NCBI RefSeq assembly: GCF_014805685.1
Contig: NC_060892.1
Span: 15,493,490-15,557,489, forward strand
Source of the DNA: Silurus meridionalis
Lineage: Eukaryota; Chordata; Actinopteri; Siluriformes; Siluridae
DNA: 64,000 nucleotides
Reading direction: 5' to 3'
Shown: positions 1-10,250 of the stretch, one piece after another
How the letters are laid out: every line of letters begins with the position of its first letter
Numbering within the stretch: the stretch's first letter is position 1
Position numbers and translations under genes: made by a program
The notes under the pieces: generated by a model
Database searches by the model: none
What the model was told of the DNA's origin: nothing
Seen by the model: the letters and a program-made list of their open reading frames with translations, nothing else

Positions 1-644
1 AGACATTGCATGGAGTTTATGTGAATATGTAGAAGTACAAGAGTGTGTGGCTGAACAAAAAAAAGACAGAAAAGATGGGAGGGAAAAAATCTGCGCGAAA
101 GAGAGACGTGGGAGGTGGTAACAAGGCGGACTTTTGATTATTTATAAAGAAATGCCACTGCAAACATCTTGCGGAGAGATCAGACTGCAAAACATGAATC
201 GCAATCAGCTCTAGTCTAGTGAGCTCCTTCCCCAGTGGGCACTGTTCCAGTCCTCACTCCTCCACTAGCATGGGGAACGTTGGCACCAGAAGGATCTGCC
301 ACTTAATTTGCGGTGATGTGCAGGAGAGGGCAAAGCAAGCCGGACACGTGGGCGATGCCAGGCAAAAGGCGAAGGCAGGGGTTGAAATCAGAAAGCCGAC
401 GGAGCGATTTTATGCGCGATTCAGCTTTTTAGAATCAATTGAATGTTAATTAATGTCGAGCTTATAGAACAAAAAAAGGGGTGGGTGCACATATGTGTAT
501 GTGTGTTGGGGGGGTGATTAGAGGAAGAGCTGAAAATAGCAAAAGGGGCGGGTGCGGGAAAAAAAAAATCGGAGAAAAGACAGAGAGGAGAGGGGGTGGG
601 CAAGCAAGAGAAACAAGCAGCGAATGTAGATGGCAGGAAAAAGC

Positions 645-657
645 TGGCACGGTGCCA
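645..657. promoter_or_regulatory. Palindromic NFI-like dyad
   Basis: The sequence reads TGGCA-CGG-TGCCA, a perfect inverted repeat with the 3-bp spacer of the NFI consensus YTGGCANNNTGCCAR. The 5' flanking base is C, as in the consensus; the 3' flanking base is T where a purine is preferred. Binding is inferred from the motif only. Confidence 0.45.
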
Positions 658-2559
658 TCCATTTACAAATAGCGCCAAGGCAGACTGGCATTTGGGCACA
701 GACGGTAGGCGGGTAAACGTACCCCAAAAAAGGGACCTGCATCATTTGGCTTAAACTGTCAACCGAGCAAGTTTTTTTGTGGTTGTGGTTGGTATATGGC
801 CAGTCTAAGACACATGGGCGGCTTTTGAGTGGGAAGTGAATCAAACTCGAATAAAAAAAAAACAAAAAAGAAGACAAACCCATCTGCCACGCACGGCTAC
901 TACGGAACTACGGACGTCTGGAACTGAACTAAACTACAAGTTGAGAGACATGACTGCCCAGATGAATCTTCACAGTAAACTATGCCAACTGCTGAAACCC
1001 TCGCAGAGGACAAGAGGTACGAAGAACACAAAACCCAGAGGAATGAACGGCGCCGGACAAAGTTGCTGTGGTAAAGCCGTCCAAAGAGTGTCAAAGGGGT
1101 GGGTTGTAAGGAAGCACCTCCCTTGCTTTTGCTCTCTCGGCGTTATTCCTTGTGCCAGGCGAGCACCTAGGCAGTAAACACCACACCAACGTTCCTGTTG
1201 GCAGCTGTATTGCAGCTGCAGAAGGCAAGCGGGCTTTGTGCGCCATCTTCTCTGGATGCTCCGCCGTTAAGATACGCCTCAGCGTTTTGTTTTTCCGAAT
1301 TATACCATGGCTCAGGGCCAAAGCGATACCAGGCAAATTGCTGTGGCATCTGTCGCGGAAAGACAGAAAAGCATTGACATCGGTTAAACGAAGATCCCAT
1401 GCCCACCCGCCGCAGGTCGGTTGCTTGAAGATAAGGAGAATCAAGAACAAACAAAGACGTTAGAATGCTATCGTTGACTAATTAAACACAAAAGTTGTAC
1501 GCTGGTAATTAGGATGATGGACTCTATAAAAGGAACCCCCCCTCCAAAAAAAAAAACAGGCAAAAAAAAAAAAAGAAAGAAAAAAACAACGCAAGCTGGT
1601 ATATAGAAGAGGTGGGTTGGGATGCCGGTTCCTATTCCATGCCAAACCCCTCCTTTTCTTTAAACACTATTTTCTCCTCACAAAGTACCACCTCGAGAAG
1701 CCGCCTGCCAGTCACCGCTGCGATGAGAAATGTCTACCATGGGCACTTCTGCTGCATTCTGCCAATCTGCCAATCGCTTGCTTGCAGCAAGAGGAGGGAC
1801 CAAGAAAAGACCTGAGGGACGGTGCCAAGGGCAAGAGCAGCTGTTTACAAAAGCCACATAAAAAGGAAAGGAAGAGAATCAGCAAACACGGAGATGCATA
1901 CTAATGAACCGCCACGTAAAATTATAATCAGCTCGACAGACGCGGATTAATTAATGCTTTTCGCTCATAACGAACCGTTAATTATTCTCGATTCGTTAGA
2001 AAGGACAATCGCATTCAATCCGTGCCAGGGCTGCGGATTTCGGTCAGTTGGTCGAGATCAACTTTTTTGAAATGGGAGGAAAAAAAAATCTGAAAGCACC
2101 TTAAGCAGCAAGCAAAGCTATGACAGACAGGTAGGCATGCAAACCAGGGCAAGCAGGCATGCGTGTGAGTGTGAGTGAGTGTGTGTTTGATTTATCTACA
2201 TTCACAGCAATCACCAGGGAGATGAATTGCTCAGGCAGTAGACTCTGGACACCGTCAAGTAGTATGGGAAGACGAGGGGGATGGCACAACAGCCAACAGC
2301 TGAGACAACAGCTGAGCAAGAACTTGGTGGAGGGGGCACAGAAGGCAGAGGGACAAGCCGGCAGCCACAATGCCAGACACTTAATGGAGGCAGAATCCGC
2401 CCCTCCAACCTGCCAGTAACTCCGCCAAACAGCGCAGGGGGGCTGTGAGAATGTTTTCAGCACCCTAATTTTGCCCCCACCTTGCCGCCCAAAGAAGAAA
2501 CTGCCAAACTCCTCCCTGCTTTTGTTTTTGTTTCAGGTTTACCGACTGACACAGAAGAG

Positions 2560-2690
2560 ATGAAGACAGTACCAACTGTTCGTCCGTGCCGGGATCGGTA
2601 CCTCTCGGGTTCGGGAAGCGATACCGCGGTTCCCGCGGAAAAAAGCTACGGGCACGGGGCACAGAGCCAAGACTGGGTGACGCCGGAATG
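2560..2690. other. CpG-dense segment with two CCGCGG palindromes
   Basis: This patch has about 15 CpG dinucleotides in an otherwise CpG-poor neighbourhood. Two CCGCGG palindromes (2624-2629 and 2633-2638) are 3 bp apart. It is preceded by a pyrimidine-rich run ending in CAG (2512-2536) that resembles a splice acceptor. An open frame follows to a TGA at 2689-2691, but its product matches nothing I know. It could be a small CpG island, a regulatory element or an unrecognised exon. Confidence 0.3.
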
Positions 2691-3292
2691 AAAAAGAACG
2701 GGATCGTATCATTAAATTCATTTTCATTTGTTAAAACGCGGCGCAACAATTAAAACCGGAATTAGCATGGGGAATGGAGCGTCATCAACTTATGATAATC
2801 ACAAATGGATAACCCAAACTTTTCCTTGCAGTTCTTCAACCTCTTGGAATTTTTTTTTTTTTTTTTTTGGCTGGATGAGGGGCATGACTATGGAATATGA
2901 ATAATTGAAGAAGTCATCCAAAGGGAGGGATTATAAGATCTTTGTGCTTCCTGCCTTGGCATAACCTTCAAAATGACACAGCCAAGGCTGCCATCAGGAT
3001 AGGCTTGGCAAATGCTGGCATCTTTGAGGGGGATCTTATCTGCAATTGCTTATTAAGCATTCGTTATGCGCGTTTGTTAATTGCTTTAAGCTTTAATTCG
3101 CAGCGGTTCCGTGGTTTACGTTCTTTTTTTTTTTCCGCGGAATATATGTGGATATTGTAACCGTTTGGAGCTAATGAGCTTTTGAGGATCTACCTATTTT
3201 AATTCCCCTAGGATGTTAATTGCGCCTTGTCTTCATTATGCAAATGGATTACAAAAAATAAGAAGAAAAAAATGACTGCTAATACAGACAAG

Positions 3293-3361
3293 GAGGGAGA
3301 GAGAGAGTGAGAGTGAGAGAGAGAGAGAGAGCGAGAGAGAGAGAGAGAGAGAGAGAGGGGG
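3293..3361. repeat. (GA)n microsatellite
   Basis: Imperfect GA repeat interrupted by GTGA and GCGA units; a homopurine tract on the plus strand. Confidence 0.95.
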
Positions 3362-3830
3362 AGACATGGGGAGACAGGAAGAAAAGAAAGGGAGAATATT
3401 TTCCTTCCCCTCTCCATAAGCCAGCATTCACATAATACCACACTACATGCAAACAAGCAGAGAAAAGCTACTGCACTGCTTGGCAAGGCTAGTCTCTTCT
3501 AAGTCCTTCCCTGGAAATCCTTGTCTGTCTCTCCTCTTTTCCTTGCTCACTGCAGCCACATCCTTCACATGCCAAGGATCGCAGCTTGAACTGTATGTGG
3601 ATCTTACAAAAACATGGCCAAGAGAAACCATGCCTGGAATTTAATTTCTCGCGATTGGATATTACCATCGTTATTAAAATTACGAGTCCTCGGGTGTTAT
3701 TAGTGTTGAGATTTGATACAGTGTGGTGTCGTTTGACGAGCAAGCGCGGAACGGAGAAAAGACAACAAGACTGTGGATGGGGACCGGGCTAATGTCCTCT
3801 GCGCTTAATCATCATACAGCAGAATGGTTT

Positions 3831-3856
3831 TATGCATATTTCATTTGCATATCATT
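3831..3856. promoter_or_regulatory. Paired POU octamer-type sites plus TAAT motif
   Basis: TATGCATATT (3831-3840) is followed by a perfect octamer, ATTTGCAT (3843-3850), then CATTAAAT. Such POU/homeodomain clusters are typical of neural developmental enhancers. Function is inferred from motifs. Confidence 0.35.
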
Positions 3857-5639
3857 AAATTCGCTAAGGCATGCTGGCAACTAGCAGCGGAGAGCAGGGA
3901 ATGAAGGAGCGCAAATTGAAAAAGAAAAAAAAAGGAAAAGAGCGACTCATTATGCGATGACAATCTTCAAAGCAGAGCGCCTGCTTTTACGGCAACCAGC
4001 CAATTCGTTTTAATTCAACATTAATTGGGGGTTAAAGCAGGAAGCAGTGGGTGCACTCAACCTTTCAAACGTGGATTAATTGAACGTCTTACAATGTGAG
4101 GAGCACGAAGACTTGCGTATGACAAATGTGTCTAAATGATGTGGATGCATTATTTGTGCATATTAACGGAATTGCTTGAATGTGAAGGATCGGCAATTTC
4201 CGTTCATTTCCGACCGAAAACGGATTATATTTCGCGTTCGTTTTATTTCCCCAGACAATTTTGGCACCGATGATCAACTTTTTTTTCTTTTTTCAAATTA
4301 TTGCCAGTGGATGCGAAATGATGTGTATGAAGTATGCTAGGATGTGACGTTCTATTGAATAAAAACGATTACACTTTGGATAACATGAATGCTTTTTAAA
4401 GGAAAAAGTTGAAAGCTTGCGGCCGTGATGACACGCTGGCACCAGGGATGGCACGATCCGAGAGCAGCAAGTTGGGACCTGGTGAAAAAACTGAGTGTGG
4501 GAATTGCCAGGGGCTTTCTGTCGCAGGCGTGTTCAGACTTTTCCCAAGAGTCTGAAACAAATCTTTTTTTTTCTTCTTCACTGTTTCCCAGTTACAATGC
4601 CACACTCAAATGCCTACCTAGTGTACTGTACAAATCCTATTATGAGAGTAATTGATGAACAAATTAGTACACCTGCCTGAACTGTGTTTGGGCTTGTTAA
4701 ATCATCAGCACCGGTTATTTATTTATTTATTAATTCAATTTTTTTTATTTATTTACTTTTTATATATTTTAACAGTGCCCACTACTGTCTCCCACTTCTT
4801 TCTGTTTGGCACACTGTCCATTTCAAAATTAAGTATTGTTGAAATACAGAAAAATACACAACTTCCTAAAATATACAGACAGAATTCTCCAGTTACACCA
4901 TTTTTACCTGATGAACCTGCATTAAAGTGTTGAAAATAAAATAAATAAAAAAACACATTTTCTAAAAAAACATATATATATATTAGGTATCCGAAATCCA
5001 ATTAAAAGGGAGAAAAATTCAATAACAAGAAAAAAAAAAGTTTTTTTTCCCCAAACAATTTTATCATGTAAAAAAAAAAAAAAGTGCACATATTTTATCA
5101 TTTGTTCTTAAAAAGTTTTGCAGTGAACGATTTACAAAACTGTCACCCCCGCCAAGGTTACGCCCATCACGTACCATCCCTCCGGGTTTCAGATTTAGCG
5201 TATGCATATGTAAAGGGTGGGCGATGAGAGTGCGTAATTAGCGTTTATGAATGGCGATTGTAGAAAGCTGCGGGGCGAAGGGGGGTGGGGGGTGGCCAAG
5301 ACTGGCTGGCACTGGTGGTGGGTTTTGCGCCTGGCGCTTTGGAGCCACGTTTCATGCAGATGTCGCTGTAGTTCTTCGGAAAGCGCTCAAGCCCGGAGAG
5401 GGAGGGGAGGTAACGAGGAGCTCGTTTGGCACCACGTACACCTCCGGCATATGGTTTTAAGATGCACACGTGTGTTGTGTGATTGTGGGGGGGTACAAAT
5501 TCTCTGGAACAGTCATGCCTGTGTGAGATTTTGGGGAGGGTGGGGTGCGTAATTAGCATGAGTGTTGAGGAGTCGGGGGGAGTAATCACTCAATTTGTAA
5601 AGAGAGGTAAAAAAAAAATTGCTTTTCAAGCATAAGGCA

Positions 5640-5800
5640 AGGTATGGCAGAACTGACAGGGCATCTGCATTGAACAGACATTATGCAAAGTGGCAGCATT
5701 AATATGCATAAGGAACTGCTTTGTTATTCACCCGGGTGCTAAAGCAATATTGTTTGGAAGCACCAGACACTCTTGTTACAGTTGGAAAATGTTATCTCTC
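5640..5800. promoter_or_regulatory. Candidate POU/SOX element
   Basis: The segment contains ATTATGCAAAG, TTAATATGCATAAG, CTTTGTT (5718-5724) and AATATTGTTT within about 75 bp. These resemble POU sites interleaved with SOX sites. The sequence is non-repetitive. Regulatory activity is inferred only. Confidence 0.35.
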
Positions 5801-6751
5801 TCTGTGCAAACACAAAGCGCTTCCTCTCCTCTTCCCTAGCCACTTTCAGAATGTTTAATCATCACACCATCCCTGGAGGTTTGCTTGTTTGGAGAATTGG
5901 TTGCATAAGTTGCTTGATCTGCTTCTTAAATGCAAAAAATATTTAAGATCATCACCCACCCTGTGCACTCTGAAGTGCAATCACCCAGCATTGATGTTTA
6001 GCCTGTAACGCAGTAAACCATTAAAAATGACTTCACACGGTAGCGCACGTAAAAAAGTGTTCAAAACATTCAGAACATGTGACAGCGATGACATCATCGG
6101 CTGCCTGAATCTTTGCACATTCGCAGAGAATCCGCACTCGTTTCAAGCGTGTACAAATAAAAGCGAGTGGTGCAGATGTACTGACTGGCTTCTGCCGATA
6201 GAACGTGAGGGCTGGAGGGAGTATTTTTCCTGTCTCTCAGCTTTCAGTCGCTCCATCACTGTTAACTCTACTAACACTTGACCTTATCAAGTTCCCAAAA
6301 GAGTACCGAGTCCTCCATATCTACTGTACTGACAGCTTCATCAGTCCGAGTCCCACCAACTACATCCCACTAGACTGACAGTTGATGCTGGGGAGCTGGT
6401 GCATGTAGGCAACTCTGTACAAAAGCCAGTACCAGATACAAAACGATTCAATATATACAGTACATCTCCAGGCATCAAATATTTCCCAGATAATTCCCAC
6501 TGCGATTGTGAGCAATGGCTTCTGGTTTCAGCGGCATCTTACTGACCAGGAAACAAGATGTGCTTTTTTAGTTTCTCGCATCTGTTCTGTCAGTTTGTTT
6601 TAACAATACTAAGACAAATAATATGACACTGGTTACGCAAGGAGGTTTTTTCTATTCCTATTCCAAGTGCTATAAAACAGATGTCAGACAGACAGCTTGG
6701 ATTGTTTTGTGAGCTCAGCTGTGCTTCTGCAACATTATAGTCATTATCTGT

Positions 6752-6782
<31 letters not shown>

Positions 6783-7540
6783 ATTCAGTGTTTCTGTAAA
6801 CACTTATAATGTTATTGAATACTTTTTAGAATATACTAAGAGCCTTCCAATCATCACCAAATGTCATGCCTAGGCTCTATGTAAAAATACAAACAATCCT
6901 TCAGTTTAACAAACACAGCTGCAAAAATATCAATGATCAATTATCGTAAATTAAAGTCGAATTAAATCAGTGTACACCAGGTTGATTTCAGATCATCAGT
7001 TTGCTGGAGTTCCTCAGTAGAATCAGATGCAATTTCCTCTCTGTTCACTTCTGAGGTAACCAGACATGAGAACATCTAACTGAGAATAGAGTTTTCCAGG
7101 CTGCCACACATACAGCAGTACTGTATACCATATACCCCGATAGAAAGCTTAGTGACAGCGTAAGTTCACCCACAAGTCTGTTCACAGTCTGCTGCAGCAA
7201 CAGGGCAGAAGAAAATTCAGTAAATGGGTGTTATTTTATGATGTCATGAAGTGTGGGAATTGAGCGCCGTGGCACATCCACAGCCAGACAGGCAGTTTTA
7301 CCTGAGAGAGTCTTCTAGTGATGTTCAAGGGTCATAAAAGGCATAATGTGGCCAAACGTTTTAAAATTCCAAGTGTGATCAATTTCGGATTGAATACAAT
7401 CGAAACATGCCACCTGACAGAACATCTCACTCTGAAGAATGTTCGTGTTGATGCAAAACACATTTTCTGCATCACAGTAGATGATGTAAGAACAACAAAG
7501 CTTATTTAACCATCATTAACTTTAACTGCAGAGAAGCTAA
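5801..7540. other. Gene-free unique sequence
   Basis: Nothing recognisable apart from the CT microsatellite at 6755-6782. An 84-codon open frame at 6027-6281 has no known domain and no coding context, so it is not called a gene. Confidence 0.5.
6755..6782. repeat. (CT)n microsatellite
   Basis: Uninterrupted CT dinucleotide repeat of about 14 units. Confidence 0.95.
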
Positions 7541-7690
7541 AGATAAGATCAGATAAGATACGATAAGATATACGAGATAAGGTTTAGTTGTCCCACAGTA
7601 GAGAAATGTCCATGTTACAGCTGCAAATAAAAATTGCAAATATGAAATACAAATATATACAGTACAGTATGCAAATAAAACAGAAAAAAA
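7540..7690 (-). mobile_element. Probable non-LTR retrotransposon 3' end with GATAAG-type tail
   Basis: Several GATAAGAT-like units (7544-7582) abut TTTAGTTGTCCCACAGTAGAG, which resembles the common fish retroelement end reading TTTATTGTCCCACAG. On the minus strand the simple repeat would be a 3' tail of TTATC units. The family is not assigned with certainty. Confidence 0.35.
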
Positions 7691-7834
7691 ACAACAATAG
7701 CAGTTACACTATCAAACAATCTTCGTTGTATTATCTGAAAAGAACTAACAGTTTCGCACAGTTTGTTATAGGATTTAGTATTTTATTGGGATCTCCTGGC
7801 AAATAATCATTCATTGTCTTTAATGGTGGCTTTT

Positions 7835-7877
<43 letters not shown>

Positions 7878-7881
7878 ATCC

Positions 7882-7927
<46 letters not shown>

Positions 7928-7928
7928 A

Positions 7929-7977
<49 letters not shown>
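7835..7977. repeat. Compound microsatellite (TTTC)n-(ATCT)n-(TA)n
   Basis: Three adjoining arrays: TTTC to about 7877, ATCT to about 7930, then TA to 7977. The TA part can extrude as a cruciform. Apparent protein frames through it are pure repeat translation. Confidence 0.97.
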
Positions 7978-7989
7978 TTTAACGGTTCC

Positions 7990-8830
7990 AGCAAATATCA
8001 CTGGCTACGCTAATAAAAAATTCCTTCAGAAGTAGAAAATGGGCAATTCAATCCATCTTCCTGTATCCCCGCAATCAAATATTGCGCACACACACTTTTC
8101 TTAAGTGACCTTAAAGCAGTGGCCTTTTCAGCGTTCTCCCCGACAGCACTCCTAACTACTGGGAATGTTCTAATGGGGAGACTGAGCATGAAGGTTCCTG
8201 CAAAAGCAGTATGCCATAGCCAGCACCCAAGCCTAGGCAGTAATTGGTTCTGAGTAATTCTATCAGATTAGTATTAATAAGCTGTCGCTGCAGCGTTTGA
8301 GATGACCTGCTCAGGCTCTCTGGCTTCTCAGAAACTTGCGTGAAGGTCAACTGTCAATCATGTCCCACAATATGATAATAAGTCTCGGAGGCCAAATTGC
8401 GGATGCTATTAGCTGTGGCAGAAACGGTTTAAATTAGAAGCTGTCATAACTCCAGGGTAGAACGTTCTCGGGCTAAGCAAGATGGAGGTCGTGAGGAAAG
8501 AGTTCACGTCAGACAAATACTGTAAGAAACGTGTGTACACTTTCTTACAGCCTGCATCTGGCTGCCATTAAGTGTTAAACTGCCGCTCCCAAACCAGTTG
8601 TGCTGATGTGATGTGTATCCTAGTCAGAGCGAGAGAAGTGCGTGTGCTTGTTAACGATTTGAACTGTACTCAGGGCTTCTGACAAGTCTGTGGGAAATGT
8701 CTTAATGAACTACCCAAAGCGGTGGTGCTAAGTGGGGCTTGTTTCCAAGCTCTCCTGATAAAGTCTTTTTGCCGTTTGGTGAAGAAGACTGACACAGGTG
8801 CGAGAGAAGGTTAAAGTTTCTCAAATATCA
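7990..8830. other. Unique sequence, possible conserved noncoding block
   Basis: Non-repetitive, compositionally balanced sequence without a recognisable exon. CpG and homeodomain-like words are scattered through 8380-8760. A noncoding regulatory role is possible but unsupported beyond composition. Confidence 0.25.
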
Positions 8831-8833
8831 AGC

Positions 8834-8844
8834 AGTGTGTGTGT

Positions 8845-8878
<34 letters not shown>
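8834..8878. repeat. (GT)n microsatellite
   Basis: GT dinucleotide array with one GG interruption. Confidence 0.95.
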
Positions 8879-8879
8879 A

Positions 8880-10188
8880 TACGGAATGTGTGAAAATTGG
8901 ACCAACAGAGGATCTATAAGCCATTGTGCTACAAAAGAGTTACCGGCGAAGAATAGATGAACATTTGGAACCTGATGAGTGATCTGTGCATGACTGCGTT
9001 CCCCTGATCACTCCCTGAACAAGGCCTGAACTGCAGGGGAGCCATTACATGCACATCTTTTTGATCTCATTTCCGTAGCAGGCAGACTGCAGTTTCCATG
9101 ATGCAGAAACACCATGGGGTTCAAAAGCACTTCTCCGTGTGTTCGCCCCATGAGGAGGCGTATTAATGCCCTGTTAGATCTCTTCATTCTCCTGTAAGTC
9201 AATCTGAATGGAATACTATACAGTAGACCATATGATAGACTATAAATGATTATGAGATGCGATTGTTTTGTTGTTGTTTTTTTTAATCCAGAACCTGCTG
9301 GGGGGAAAAAAAACTTACATTTTTGTTTGTATTTATCAGCCAAGTGAAGAAAATTATTTGGGCATAAGCAAGTGCACGAGTGTAAAAAATGAATTGGTTT
9401 CCAGGGAGCAGAGGCTAATTTCACTTTCATTTTTTTCACTTTGGAAATACTAAACAAAAAGGCAGGGCTGTGGTCTCATCTTTAGATGATAAATGAACAT
9501 CACTGCACCGTCTAGTCTCCACGTCTAGCAGGTTTCATTTCTAAACTCCCGCATGAAGTCAAAAACATGTTGTGCAGGATATCGGGATTCTGGTTCCAAT
9601 GCACACTGCTATGACCATACTCAGTTTCTGAGCTGAAGGAGTTCTGTAGTGGTCACTCACGTTACTGATTATAAGCAGGTACTGTACAGGTTCTTCTCTC
9701 ATACAGCTGCCACCAAAAGTAAATAAATCTGGACTATAAATGCTACAATGTTATGATGTCAGACAGACCATGCTATCAAGTAAAAATAAAAAATAATAAT
9801 AATAATTTAGTTTGTAAACCAAACAACGTTTACTTGAGTGGTTCTCATCCCTTCGGTTCCTAACTGTGCTTCTACCCAAAAATGAAGGTTGGATTTAGCT
9901 TCAGGTTCACGCGAAATCATGCTAGCTCTATTTTTCCAGCGCAGAGGACGTGACTGCACGGAAAACCCTTCAGCTGTGTAATTCACTATGTTACACTGTA
10001 TTGCTAAGTTTTGCTGTCACTCCAAGCGCATTTTTTTTTTTTACTTTATTATACATGGATGCTTTATAACACACACAAGAATATATTGGCAAATGGAACT
10101 AAGGCAAATTCTTTTTTTTTTACGTCAGCAAACATCCTCACCTCCGTCTTTTTTATCTTATAATGTAAAGAAAAAAATACATACAGAT

Positions 10189-10190
<2 letters not shown>
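8880..10190. other. Gene-free sequence
   Basis: A 149-codon minus-strand frame (9008-9457) has no recognisable domain. A short AAT repeat lies near 9793-9807. No mobile element was recognised. Confidence 0.45.

Positions 10191-10247
<57 letters not shown>
10191..10247. repeat. (AT)n microsatellite
   Basis: Uninterrupted AT array of about 28 units; self-complementary. Confidence 0.97.

Positions 10248-10249
<2 letters not shown>

Positions 10250-10250
<1 letters not shown>

Larger units (their letters stand above)
1..5700. other. Gene-free block rich in NFI-type half sites; candidate regulatory cluster
   Basis: No host gene was recognised here. The sequence looks single-copy apart from homopolymer runs and one GA microsatellite. 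By eye it holds roughly 39 TGGCA/TGCCA words, against about 10 expected by chance on both strands; examples lie near 275, 355, 645, 689, 1761, 1768, 2956, 3006, 3016, 3481, 4437, 4448 and 5308. TAAT/ATTA homeodomain words are also frequent (for example 447-455, 1943-1985, 4017-4025). The pattern fits clustered vertebrate enhancers, but conservation cannot be tested here. Open frames in the block (longest about 120 codons) have no recognisable domain and overlap low-complexity sequence. Confidence 0.4.

Noticed and set aside
219..449. 77-codon frame near the window start
   Set aside because: No domain or homologue recognised; overlaps the NFI-site-rich region.
6027..6281. 85-codon frame starting MTSHGSARKK
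   Set aside because: Looks protein-like at first glance but has no known motif, no promoter and no neighbouring exon.
7835..7977. Possible CRISPR-like or satellite array
   Set aside because: Units of 2-4 bp with no spacers; an ordinary microsatellite.
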